A stretch of 64,000 bases of DNA, from contig CAWASR010000025.1 of assembly GCA_963784805.1 (NCBI GenBank), positions 62,001-126,000 of the forward strand. Reading direction: 5' to 3'. Under the pieces are notes generated by a model, which worked only from the letters and a program-made list of their open reading frames with translations, was not told where the DNA came from and searched no databases. Source of the DNA: Roseiarcus sp963784805. Its GTDB lineage: Bacteria > Pseudomonadota > Alphaproteobacteria > Rhizobiales > Beijerinckiaceae. Position 1 is the stretch's first letter, and the number at the start of each line of letters is the position of its first letter. This document shows positions 54,248-62,510 of this stretch, one piece after another. The position numbers were made by a program, and so were the translations under genes.

Positions 54248-54423
54248 TAATTGTGTTATCGGCCCAGACCCGATTGTCCGCCGAAGCTCGCCAAATTATT
54301 CCAAGAAAAACCAAGCCGGGCCAATAAAAACCAAGGAAATCCAAGAGAAAAAATGCTTGGATTCGCTTGGATTTTCTCGTCCGAAACCGGACTTTTCAAG
54401 GGCTTACGGCGAATTCCAAGGAA
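54248..54423 (+). repeat. CCAAG periodic repeat element, copy 2
   Basis: CCAAG words lie at 54301, 54311, 54331 and 54341, with CCAAT at 54321, all in 10-base register. CTTGG words follow at 54356 and 54366; the third expected one is lost. CCAAATTATT precedes and the tail ending in GGGCTTACGGCGAA follows, as in copy 1 (8955-9110). Open frames through the two copies are in different phases, so the conservation is not for protein. A remnant IS66 transposase begins 100 bases later. Confidence 0.83.
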
Positions 54424-54521
54424 AGGTTTTAACTCCCAAGGTGGGGGTGAGTCTCATGAGCAACAGTTTTTGGGAAAATGACTGAGGGCGTGCGATTTTC
54501 CGGGACGCGGGGTGGGGAAAC

Positions 54522-55393
54522 ATGAGTCAAGGTATGGATGATTCTCCGACCCGAGAATTCGCGACCTGATTACCGCGCTGCAGCGTGAGATTGAGGTTTT
54601 GCGGGCGGAGAACGCGGCGTTGCGCCAAGAGGTCGCCGACCTTCGGCGTCAGCTGGACAAGAACAGTTCGAACAGCGGCAAGCCGCCGTCGAGCGACGGC
54701 TTGAGGAAGCCGCCGCGCGTCGCCGGCAGCACGCGCGGCAAGTCGGACAAGACGAGCGGCGGGCAAGCGGGCCATGCCGGCGGCACGTTGAAGCAGGCGG
54801 CGAAGCCCGATGTGACCGAGCGGCATGAGGCCGAAGCGTGTCGCCATTGCCTGGCCGGGCTGACGACGGCGATGATCACGGGAGTTGAGAAGAGGCAGGT
54901 GTTTGATCTGCCCGAGCCGCGACTGGAGGTCACCGAACATCAGGCGATGATTTATCGCTGCGCGCACTGCCGCGGCCAGACCACGGCGTTGTTCCCCGAG
55001 GGGGTGATCGCGCCGGCTCAGTATGGCCCGCGCGTCAGAGCGGCGTCGGTTTATCTCAGCGTTCAGCAGCTCCTTCCCGAAGATCGGGTGGCGCAGGCGA
55101 TGGCCGACCTGTTCGGCGCCGCGACGCTTTGCCCGGACAGCGTCGTCGCCTGGGGCAAAAGGAAGGCCGAGGAATTTGAGGCTGTGGCGGCGCGGATCGC
55201 CGCGCTGGCGGCGCAAGCTCCCGTGCGCCATCTCGACGAAACCGGCTTTCGCGTCGCCGGCAAGGGCCAATGGCTTCATACCGCATCGACCGCGGCCCTG
55301 ACCTCGTATCGGGTGTCGGCCAAACGCGGCGACTTGCCCAAGGGCTTTCGCGGCGGCGTCGTCGTCCACGATCATATCAAACTCCATATGTGA
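54522..55393 (+). pseudogene. IS66 family transposase remnant
   Basis: The first residues (MDDSPTR, from 54534) and the following coiled segment (ITALQREIEVLRAENAALRQ) are in different frames because of an indel near 54549. After that an IS66 reading frame runs to 55393: NSSNSGKPPSSDGLRKP, a zinc-finger-like CRHC/CAHC pair, VYLSVQQLLPEDRVAQAM and HLDETGFRVAGKGQWLH with the first catalytic Asp. It stops at VVVHDHIKLHM, where the second catalytic Asp region continues in full elements. About half of the transposase is missing, and no tnpA/tnpB genes or terminal repeats were found. Confidence 0.88.
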
Positions 55394-55544
55394 CTGATCC
55401 GCGCCACGCCATGCCGGCCGCGACCGCCGTTGCATTGGCGCACTGACCGTCGATCGCCTCATTCTTGGCGAGAAAGAGATTAGCACAGCTTTCGGTTTTC
55501 CAAAAGGAATTGTCTCGAAAGTTCGCGAAGCATCCGTTCTCCCA

Positions 55545-55982
55545 TCAGGCGTAAGTCACCAGCGGCGCGCCGGCGACGATGAAGACCGTTCCGAAGCCCA
55601 GTCGCGCCAGATTGAGCTGACCCGCCTCGCCGAGCAGCGAGGCGCTGATCGCGACCTTGACCAGAACGTTGCAGCTCCAGATCGGCGCCAGCTTCGCAAG
55701 CGGCGCCTGAAAGCGCCACAGCGCGAAACTGATCAGCCCCGCGCCGAGCGAAAACGTCACCCCGGCCAGCGCTGCATAGCCGAGGCCCTGGCCGGTCCAG
55801 GGCGCGCCGCGCGAGATCCAGCTCGCGACCAACCCGGCCAGCGCGATCACCAGACCGAACGCAACCAAATAATACGCAGGCCCGGTCTGATGGAGCGCGC
55901 TCTGCTTCTGGAAGACCGCCGTCACCCCCCAGAACACCGCCGGAAGCACTCCGCCCACCAAAACGACAAGCGCGGCTGACAT
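55545..55982 (-). CDS. Small DMT/EamA-like membrane protein
   Basis: A 145-residue protein with four or five predicted membrane helices and an inner-membrane small transporter layout: VVLVGGVLPAVFWGVTAVFQKQS, YYLVAFGLVIALAGLVASW, GYAALAGVTFSLGAGLISFALW and LNLARLGFGTVFIVAGAPLV. It equals about half an EamA transporter, so it would need to dimerise. The substrate is unknown. It lies between two decayed genes but itself shows no defect. Confidence 0.75.
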   Translation of the reverse strand: MSAALVVLVGGVLPAVFWGVTAVFQKQSALHQTGPAYYLVAFGLVIALAGLVASWISRGAPWTGQGLGYAALAGVTFSLGAGLISFALWRFQAPLAKLAPIWSCNVLVKVAISASLLGEAGQLNLARLGFGTVFIVAGAPLVTYA

Positions 55983-56190
55983 GGTTGCTCCTTATTCTTT
56001 GGCTGATTCGGACGTGACAGGATTCGCGATGGCCTCGAATCGGCGACAGGCCCGTCAGCCAACTCATGCCGCAAATCGCCGCTTTGTGGGTTAGACATAA
56101 CTGCAAAGGGAATTGAGGGTGGAATGCGCCGAAAATACAAAATCCTTGCTTGCTTTATCTAATGAGTGATGAGGGAAAAGGGAATTCCCG

Positions 56191-56491
56191 ATGACCTATA
56201 AGACCCGATCAATCGGCGAGTTCATGAAATGGACCCAGCGCGAGGTCGCGGACCCCGCGGTCGCGGCCAAGACCTCCAGGCGCTGGTTCGATAGCGAGGC
56301 TGCGTCTCGCGTTGTTGCGTCTGATCGCGTCCCGGCGGCCCGCCTCGGTGAGCGAGCCGGCGACGCTCGCCGACCGCGCGGTCTCCAGCCTGTCGCGCGC
56401 GCCGCGGGCGCCGGCGCGGCGGGTTACGCTCGATCTCGATCTCGTCGGCGCGAGCCGCGTCGTTTGGGTCGACCGGGCCGAGGATCGGTAG
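56191..56491 (+). pseudogene. Decayed helix-turn-helix regulator
   Basis: The first 35 codons read MTYKTRSIGEFMKWTQREV and RRWFDSEAAS. From about 56285 the sense continues in another frame: LLRLIASRRPASVSEPATLA, SSLSRAPRAP and the end RRVTLDLDLVGASRVV with a TAG at 56489. That order matches short HTH regulators of the type with an LSRTLKKL recognition helix, but the recognition helix and part of the wing are deleted. Length 301 bases also shows a net frame change. The original gene was probably an antitoxin-like or phage-like regulator. Confidence 0.68.
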
Positions 56492-56639
56492 AGAACGAAG
56501 GCGGGCCAGCGCCCGGCCCTCCACCGCCCTCCGTACGACTGGCGGGACGCGGAAATGCGCCTTATATGTCGCTTAATCGTCACGATCGCGCCGCGCCGCA
56601 GCCATCGTGGCATGACTCGAACAACCGAAACGGATTGCG

Positions 56640-57935
56640 ATGTCGTCACCCACTGCCTCATCGGCGCACGTCGCCCATTTCACCCTCGCCAACGGCCTCG
56701 AAATGGTGGTGATCCCGGATCACCGCGCGCCGGTCGTCACGCACATGGTCTGGTATCGCAACGGCGCCGCCGACGATCCGCCGGGCAAGTCGGGGATCGC
56801 CCATTTCCTCGAACATTTGATGTTCAAGGGCACCAAGCGCCATCCCAAGGGCGAATTCTCCGAATTCGTCGCCGACGTCGGCGGCCACGAAAACGCCTTC
56901 ACCGGCAATGATTTCACCGCCTATTTCCAGCAGATCGCCAAAGAGCGCCTCAAGGCCTGTATGGAGTTCGAGGCCGACCGGATGACCGGCCTAACCCTCA
57001 CCGCCGCAATCGTCGGGCCGGAGCGCGACGTCGTGCTCGAGGAGCGGCGCATGCATTGCGACACCGACCCCGGCGCCCAACTCGGCGAGGCGGTCCAGGC
57101 GGCGCTCTTCACCCACCACCCTTACGGGATCCCGATCATCGGCTGGGGGCACGAGATCGAGGGCTTAAAGCGCGAGGACGCGCTCGCCTATTACCGGCGC
57201 TTCTATACGCCCGAAAACGCGATTCTGGTGGTCGCCGGCGACGTCGAGCCGGGCGAGGCGCGCGCGCTCGCCGAGGAAACCTACGGCCGGATCAAGCCGC
57301 GCGGCAAGAAGCCAGAGCGCAGCCGCCCGCTGGAGCCGCCGACGGTGGCCAACCGGCTGGTCACGGTCGCCGACGGCAAGGTCGAACAGCCGAACTGGCA
57401 GCGCCATTATCTGGCGCCGTCCTGCCGCACCGCGGCGCCGGGCGAAGCGGAGGCGCTCGAAGTCGCGGCCCATCTTCTCGGCGGCGGGCAGACCAGCCTT
57501 CTCTATCGCGCGCTGGTGATGGAGGAGAAGCTCGCGGTCTCGGCCTGGGCCTATTACCACGGCGCCGCGCTCGACCAGAGCAGGTTCATCTTCAATGTGA
57601 CGCCCGCGCCCGAGGTTTCGCTGGAGACGCTCGACAAGGCCTTCGACCGGACGCTGGCGAAGTTCCTGACCGCGGGCGTCGAAGCGGGCGAACTGGAGCG
57701 GGCCAAGACGCGCCTCGTCGCCGACGCGATTTACGCCCGCGACAGCCAGTCCGATCTCGCGCGCTGGTACGGCTCGTCGCTGGCGGTCGGCCAGACGCTT
57801 GAGGACGTCGAGCAATGGCCGGCGAGAATCGAGGCGGTCACGGCCGAGGCTGTGATCGAGGCGGCCCGCCGCTGGCTCGTCCACAAGCCCGCCGTGACTG
57901 GCCATCTGCTGCCGTTGGAAAGCCAAGCGGCGTAA
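56640..57935 (+). CDS. M16 family zinc peptidase (active subunit)
   Basis: A 431-residue pitrilysin-fold protein. The inverted zinc motif HFLEH lies at residues 55-59, followed by ENAFTGNDFTAYF and ERDVVLEERRM, which provide the other Glu ligand. VVAGDVEPGEA and the LGGGQTSLLYRALV segment are typical of processing-peptidase-like proteins. It is followed after 49 bases by a related gene without the zinc motif, so the two should form a heterodimer like PqqF/PqqG-type pairs. Confidence 0.93.
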   Translation: MSSPTASSAHVAHFTLANGLEMVVIPDHRAPVVTHMVWYRNGAADDPPGKSGIAHFLEHLMFKGTKRHPKGEFSEFVADVGGHENAFTGNDFTAYFQQIAKERLKACMEFEADRMTGLTLTAAIVGPERDVVLEERRMHCDTDPGAQLGEAVQAALFTHHPYGIPIIGWGHEIEGLKREDALAYYRRFYTPENAILVVAGDVEPGEARALAEETYGRIKPRGKKPERSRPLEPPTVANRLVTVADGKVEQPNWQRHYLAPSCRTAAPGEAEALEVAAHLLGGGQTSLLYRALVMEEKLAVSAWAYYHGAALDQSRFIFNVTPAPEVSLETLDKAFDRTLAKFLTAGVEAGELERAKTRLVADAIYARDSQSDLARWYGSSLAVGQTLEDVEQWPARIEAVTAEAVIEAARRWLVHKPAVTGHLLPLESQAA

Positions 57936-57984
57936 GGACGCTGAATTTCTCGCTTCGGCGTCGCCGGTGGCGGCGTCTAATGAA

Positions 57985-59298
57985 ATGCCAACGACCAAGA
58001 CTTTGGAAACGCCCATGCAGAAGCACATCGTCGTCTCGCCCGCCCAGTCCGCCGTCAACGTGGAGCCCATCGTGACTCCGCGCGGGCTGAAAGTCTGGCA
58101 CGTCGAATCCTCGACCGTTCCACTGGTCTCGCTCGAATTCGCGATGCGCGGGGGCGCTGCGCAGGATCCGGCTGACAAGGCCGGCGCCGGCATGCTGATG
58201 ACCGGACTGCTCGACGAAGGCGCGGGGGACCTCGATTCGCAAGGCTTCCAGCGGGCGCTGGACGAGAAAGCGGTCGAGATGTCGTTTCACTGCGACCGCG
58301 ATCACGTGAGCGGCCGCATGCGCACGCTGACGAAAAATCTCGACCGCGCCGCCGAACTCTTGCGCCTCGCGGTCAACGAGCCGCGGTTCGACGAGGAGCC
58401 GTTCGAGCGCGCGCGCGAATACGCCAATGCGCGCCTGCGCCACGACGCCAACGATCCAGGCTCGGTCGCCAACCGCAACTGGCGCGCGAAGGCCTTTCCC
58501 GGCCACCCCTATGGTCAGCCGGTCGGCGGCGCGCTCGAGAGCTTGGCCCGCATCGAGCGGATCGATCTCGTCACGGCGGCCAAGCGCCAGTTGGCGCGCG
58601 ATCAGCTCATGATCGCGGTCGTCGGCGCGATCGACGAAAAGGGCGCGGCGAAGCTCATCGATAAGGTGTTCGCCGACCTGCCGGCGAAGGCCGATCTGAC
58701 CCCGGTCGCCGAGGCGGCCTTTGCGGGATTGGGCGCGATCGACGCCATCGATCTCGACGTGCCGCAATCGACCATCCGCTTCGGTCGGCCAGCCCTGCAC
58801 CGCGACGATCCGGACTATATCGCCAGCATGGTCGCCGTCCACGTGCTCGGCGGATCGGGCTCGATGACCTCGCGGCTGTTCCGCGAAGTGCGCGAGAAGC
58901 GGGGCCTCGCCTATACCGTGTTCGGCGCCTTCTACGCCCTCGACCACGGCGCCTACTTTTACGGCGGCACCACCACCAAGAACGAGCGGGCGCGCGAGTC
59001 GTTCGACGTCGCCGCCCACGAGATCCGCGACGTCGCGCTCAACGGCCTCAACGAGGAGGAGCTGGAGAAGGGCAAGACGTATCTCATCGGGTCCTATCCC
59101 TTGCGCTTCGACACCTCGGTCAAGATCGCCTCCCAGCTGGTCCACATCCAGCTCGAGGGCCGGCCGCCCGAATGGCTCAATGAGCGCAACCGGGAGATCG
59201 CCGCGGTGACGAAAGAGAGCGTCCGCCGCGCCGCCCGCCGCGCCTTCGGCGACGGGGCGCTGCATACGACGGTGGTCGGCAGGCCGGAGGGCTTTTGA
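57985..59298 (+). CDS. M16 family peptidase-like protein (inactive partner)
   Basis: About 437 residues. In place of HxxEH it has AGMLMTGLLDEGA, so it cannot bind zinc. The substrate-binding Arg-Tyr pair typical of the second subunit is kept in LFREVREKRGLAYTVFGAFY. KTYLIGSYPLRFDT is a further M16 hallmark. It is expected to complete the chamber of the active protein encoded just before. Start uncertain between ATG 57985 and ATG 58015. Confidence 0.9.
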   Translation: MPTTKTLETPMQKHIVVSPAQSAVNVEPIVTPRGLKVWHVESSTVPLVSLEFAMRGGAAQDPADKAGAGMLMTGLLDEGAGDLDSQGFQRALDEKAVEMSFHCDRDHVSGRMRTLTKNLDRAAELLRLAVNEPRFDEEPFERAREYANARLRHDANDPGSVANRNWRAKAFPGHPYGQPVGGALESLARIERIDLVTAAKRQLARDQLMIAVVGAIDEKGAAKLIDKVFADLPAKADLTPVAEAAFAGLGAIDAIDLDVPQSTIRFGRPALHRDDPDYIASMVAVHVLGGSGSMTSRLFREVREKRGLAYTVFGAFYALDHGAYFYGGTTTKNERARESFDVAAHEIRDVALNGLNEEELEKGKTYLIGSYPLRFDTSVKIASQLVHIQLEGRPPEWLNERNREIAAVTKESVRRAARRAFGDGALHTTVVGRPEGF

Positions 59299-59315
59299 TT
59301 TTTCCTTCTCCCGCC

Positions 59316-59335
59316 CGCGGGAGAAAGCGACGTCG
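59316..59335. other. Perfect short hairpin after the M16 pair
   Basis: TTCTCCCG (59316-59323) pairs exactly with CGGGAGAA (59328-59335) around a four-base loop, 18 bases after the stop. No T run follows on the plus strand, so it is not a classic terminator, although it may help end the transcript. TTCTCCCG-type palindromes are also common dispersed elements in alphaproteobacteria. Confidence 0.4.
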
Positions 59336-59480
59336 CGGGAATATCGGTTCCGCACAATCGGGACGCTGCACCGCCGCATTTGGCCGGACCCGACGGCCAT
59401 TCGGTTGAATTTCGACGCGCTTCCCGGGACCGATGACCGCTTGCGATGGGCGCCGCGCTGCGGCGGGCGCTAGCCGTCAA

Positions 59481-59648
59481 TTACGCGCCGCGGCGCATGG
59501 TCCAAACCTCGCCGCTCATGTCGATGAGATGAAAACCATTCCTCGACAGTTCGCCGAATGTCTCGAAGTCGCTGCCTAAGACCGTCGCCCACGTGCCGGG
59601 CTTGGCGTCTCTTATTTCGTGTCGGTTCTGCACATTGAAATGCCGCAT
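59481..59648 (-). CDS. Small hypothetical protein
   Basis: A 55-residue product beginning MRHFNVQNRHEIRDAKPG and containing TWATVLGSDFETFGELSRNGFHLIDMSGEVW. The start at 59648 is preferred because GGAG precedes it. Residue mix (few Arg, aromatic-rich, ordered strands) is unlike the Arg-rich shadows around it, so it is probably real. No family is recognised. Upstream (59649-59942) holds no gene I can support. Confidence 0.5.
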   Translation of the reverse strand: MRHFNVQNRHEIRDAKPGTWATVLGSDFETFGELSRNGFHLIDMSGEVWTMRRGA

Positions 59649-59942
59649 GGGATCTCCGTGTTCCGGGTCCCTGAACGATGCTTCCCTAGACTGACGACGC
59701 CCTCTAACACGAAATAGTGCGTTGCACAAGGAAATTGCTGCAATGCATCATAGAGCCGCAAGGCAACTTGTTGAGTTTTTTCGCGGCCGAGTTGCGCAGG
59801 CGCGGGCGCAAAGCCTCCAGCCGCGCCGGCTGCGCTAGCTCCGAGGCCATCCACACGCTAACGTTTCTATCGCCGGTCGGATGACCGCCATTTACCAGCG
59901 AGGCGATCACGAGGGCCTCGCGCAATCTCTGGAACCCATCCA

Positions 59943-61019
59943 ATGCGGCGATATCGGGTTGCGGTCATTCCTGGCGACGGCGTCGGCAAGGAGGTCATTC
60001 CCGCCGGCCTCGAGATCCTTGAGGCGCTTGCGCAACGCGAGGGCGGGTTCGAATTCGCCTTCGATAAATTTGATTGGGGTTCCGACTATTATCGCGCGAC
60101 CGGCCTGATGATGCCGCGCGACGGCCGCGAGCAAATAAGGGCCCACGACGCGATCTATTTCGGCGCGGTCGGCGCCCCGGACGTGCCGGACCACATTAGC
60201 CTCTGGGGCCTGCGCCTGGCGATTTGTCAGTCGTTTGACCAATACGCCAATGTTCGTCCAGCCCGCGTGCTGCCCGGGATCGTCAGTCCGCTGCGCCAGG
60301 TTAGCGGTCCGGAACTCGACTGGGTGATCGTGCGCGAGAATTCAGAGGGCGAATATGCCGGCGTCGGCGGACGCGTGCATCAAGGCCTGCCTTGCGAGGT
60401 CGCCACCGATGTATCGATCATGACGCGCGCCGGCGTCGAACGGATCTTCCGTTTCGCCTTTGCGCTGGCGCGCTCGCGCCCGCGCAAATTGCTCACCATT
60501 GTGACCAAGTCGAACGCGCAGCGTCACGCGATGGTGATGTGGGACGAGATTGGCGCCGAAGTGTCGCACGAATTTCCTGACGTCACATGGGACAAGATGC
60601 TGGTCGACGCGATGACGATGCGCATGACGGCCAAGCCGGCGAGCCTCGACACGATTGTCGCCTCGAACCTCCATGCGGACATTCTGTCCGATCTCGCGGC
60701 GGCGTTGGCTGGCTCGCTCGGAATCGCGCCGACCGCCAATCTTAATCCGGAGCGCCAGTTCCCTTCGATGTTCGAGCCGATTCACGGGTCGGCGTTCGAC
60801 ATCGCCGGAAAGGGGATCGCCAATCCTATCGGCTCGTTCTGGACTGCGGCGCTGATGCTGGAACACCTTGGCGAAAAGGCTGCGGCGGATCGCTTGATGC
60901 GCGCGATCGAGCGCGTCACCTCGGACACGTCGCTGCACACGCCCGACCTCGGCGGCGCAGCGACGACGCGCGCGGTGACCGACGCAGTGACGATCGCGAT
61001 TCTCGGCCAAAATCTCTAG
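59943..61019 (+). CDS. Tartrate/D-malate-type dehydrogenase (isocitrate dehydrogenase superfamily)
   Basis: A 358-residue oxidative decarboxylase. VAVIPGDGVGKEVIPAGLEIL, WGSDYYRATGLMMP, FGAVGAPDVPDHISLWGLRL and VRENSEGEYAGVGGR fit tartrate dehydrogenase/D-malate dehydrogenase. The metal site is in DAMTMRMTAKPASLDTIVASNLHADILSD, read in two parts. LTIVTKSNA and FEPIHGSAFDIAGKG are also present. It would use NAD and Mn/Mg to turn tartrate or D-malate into pyruvate-level products. No close pathway partners lie beside it. Confidence 0.9.
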   Translation: MRRYRVAVIPGDGVGKEVIPAGLEILEALAQREGGFEFAFDKFDWGSDYYRATGLMMPRDGREQIRAHDAIYFGAVGAPDVPDHISLWGLRLAICQSFDQYANVRPARVLPGIVSPLRQVSGPELDWVIVRENSEGEYAGVGGRVHQGLPCEVATDVSIMTRAGVERIFRFAFALARSRPRKLLTIVTKSNAQRHAMVMWDEIGAEVSHEFPDVTWDKMLVDAMTMRMTAKPASLDTIVASNLHADILSDLAAALAGSLGIAPTANLNPERQFPSMFEPIHGSAFDIAGKGIANPIGSFWTAALMLEHLGEKAAADRLMRAIERVTSDTSLHTPDLGGAATTRAVTDAVTIAILGQNL

Positions 61020-61245
61020 CAATGGCGGGCCTGCGCGGTGCATCTACAGCAGCTTCCCGGGGCCCGTCGCTTTCGCCCCGTTTCATCGTGCAAGCCGAAT
61101 TTTATGGATTCGGGTCTTCCTGCCGGATTTCGTCGGTCACCGTTTCGAACGCGCTGGCGGGCGAAGCGCCCGCGTTGATGTCCCGCCCCCTTTGCAGAAT
61201 GCCAGTATCACCCGAGAGTCCTCCCGCGCTGAACCAGAGGGTCAC

Positions 61246-62136
61246 ATGCCGCACGCCACTGCCGATGACGGGGTCAAACTCTATTTCGAGGAGACAGGCG
61301 CCGGCGCGCCCGTCATCTTCGCGCACGAATTCGCCGGCGACCTCAGGAGCTGGGAGGCGCAGCTGCGCCATTTCGGCCAGCGCTACCGCGCCATCGCCTA
61401 CAACGCCCGCGGCTATCCGCCGTCGGACGCGCCCGAGGACGTGGGGAAGTATTCGCAGAACCGCGCGGCCGGCGACATCGCCGCCGTGCTCGATCATTTG
61501 CAGCTGGACCGCGCCCATGTGGTCGGCCTTTCCATGGGCGGGTTCGCCGCGCTGCATTTCGGCTTCCGGCACGCGCCGCGCGCCCGCTCCTTGACGATCG
61601 CCGGCTGCGGCTATGGGGCCGATCCCGCTAAGCGGGAGGGTTTCCGCGCCGACAGCGCCGACATGGCGGCCTTCATGCGGGAACAGGGCATGGAAAAGTT
61701 CGCCGCGGGCTACGCCTACGGGCCGACACGGGTGCAGCTGGAGAACAAGAGCCCGCGCGCCTTCGCCGAATTCAAGCGCCAGCTCGCTGAGCATTCCGCC
61801 GTCGGATCAGCCAACACGCAGCTTGGCGTGCAGCGCGAGCGGCCCTCGCTGTATGACCTCAAGGACCAGATGAAGGCGCTGACGGCGCCGACATTGATCC
61901 TCACCGGCGACGAGGACTGGCCTTGCCTCTCGCCCGGCATTCTCATGAAGGAAACCATTCCTTCCGCGGGGCTGGCGGTGATGCCGAATTGCGGCCACGG
62001 CCTCAACGTCGAAGACCCCGACCAGTTCAACCGCATCGTCGGCGATTTTTTGGTCCTCGCCAACTCGGGCCGCTGGCCGATGCGCGACCCGCGGGCCATG
62101 AGCGGCTCCATCACCGCCATGCGCAGATCACAATGA
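61246..62136 (+). CDS. Alpha/beta hydrolase
   Basis: A 296-residue hydrolase from an ATG at 61246, preceded by AGAGGG. The oxyanion region is VIFAHEFAGDLRSWEAQLRHF, the nucleophile elbow VVGLSMGGFAALHFG, and the late Asp and His lie in LILTGDEDWPCL and NCGHGLNVEDP. The substrate cannot be inferred. The longer frame from 61192 has no support. Confidence 0.88.
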   Translation: MPHATADDGVKLYFEETGAGAPVIFAHEFAGDLRSWEAQLRHFGQRYRAIAYNARGYPPSDAPEDVGKYSQNRAAGDIAAVLDHLQLDRAHVVGLSMGGFAALHFGFRHAPRARSLTIAGCGYGADPAKREGFRADSADMAAFMREQGMEKFAAGYAYGPTRVQLENKSPRAFAEFKRQLAEHSAVGSANTQLGVQRERPSLYDLKDQMKALTAPTLILTGDEDWPCLSPGILMKETIPSAGLAVMPNCGHGLNVEDPDQFNRIVGDFLVLANSGRWPMRDPRAMSGSITAMRRSQ

Positions 62137-62510
62137 GCGCCAAGGAAACGTCTAAGAGCGCCATTGGCGCTCGGCGCGGCAATGTTTTCCACCCGGCCTT
62201 TGCGTCTCTGCGACATTGACTCGGCGATAGAAGCACGACTCCGGCGGGCGCGCCGTCGCCTTCTTCCTAGACACTTATCGAACCTGTGCATTGCGCGGAA
62301 ACAACTGTTTCGGCAGGTCGGTTACATAGTCCGGGACACGAGAGGGGCGCATAAGCGCTTCCCATGGCCGCAGCGGCCGTCTGAGAAAATTCGAAGAGTC
62401 GCAAATTGACGGTCGTTGCGCGCGGACGTCGTGTTTGATGCACGAATGTGTTAGAAATCGGCGCGCGCAGGGTCGCTGTTTGTGGCGACAGACGTGTCGG
62501 GAGAGAGCGA
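62137..62510. other. Gap before the adenylate cyclase gene
   Basis: I find no gene. The region has ordinary GC with no long palindromes. GGGAGAGAG at 62499-62507 is the ribosome site of the next gene. Short frames on the minus strand lack motifs. Confidence 0.4.

Noticed and set aside
54377..54412. IS66 terminal inverted repeat next to repeat copy 2
   Set aside because: GGCTTACGG weakly resembles an IS66 end (GTAAGC on the other strand), but the same tail occurs at copy 1, where no IS66 remnant exists.
59316..59335. Rho-independent terminator after the M16 genes
   Set aside because: A perfect stem exists but no T run follows, so only a hairpin is reported.
57838..59400. 520-residue minus-strand frame over the second M16 gene
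   Set aside because: Antisense shadow; the plus strand has strong M16 motifs.
59704..59943. 79-residue minus frame divergent from the tartrate dehydrogenase gene
   Set aside because: It begins at a TTG overlapping the divergent start, has no recognisable family and no ribosome site; left out though not impossible.
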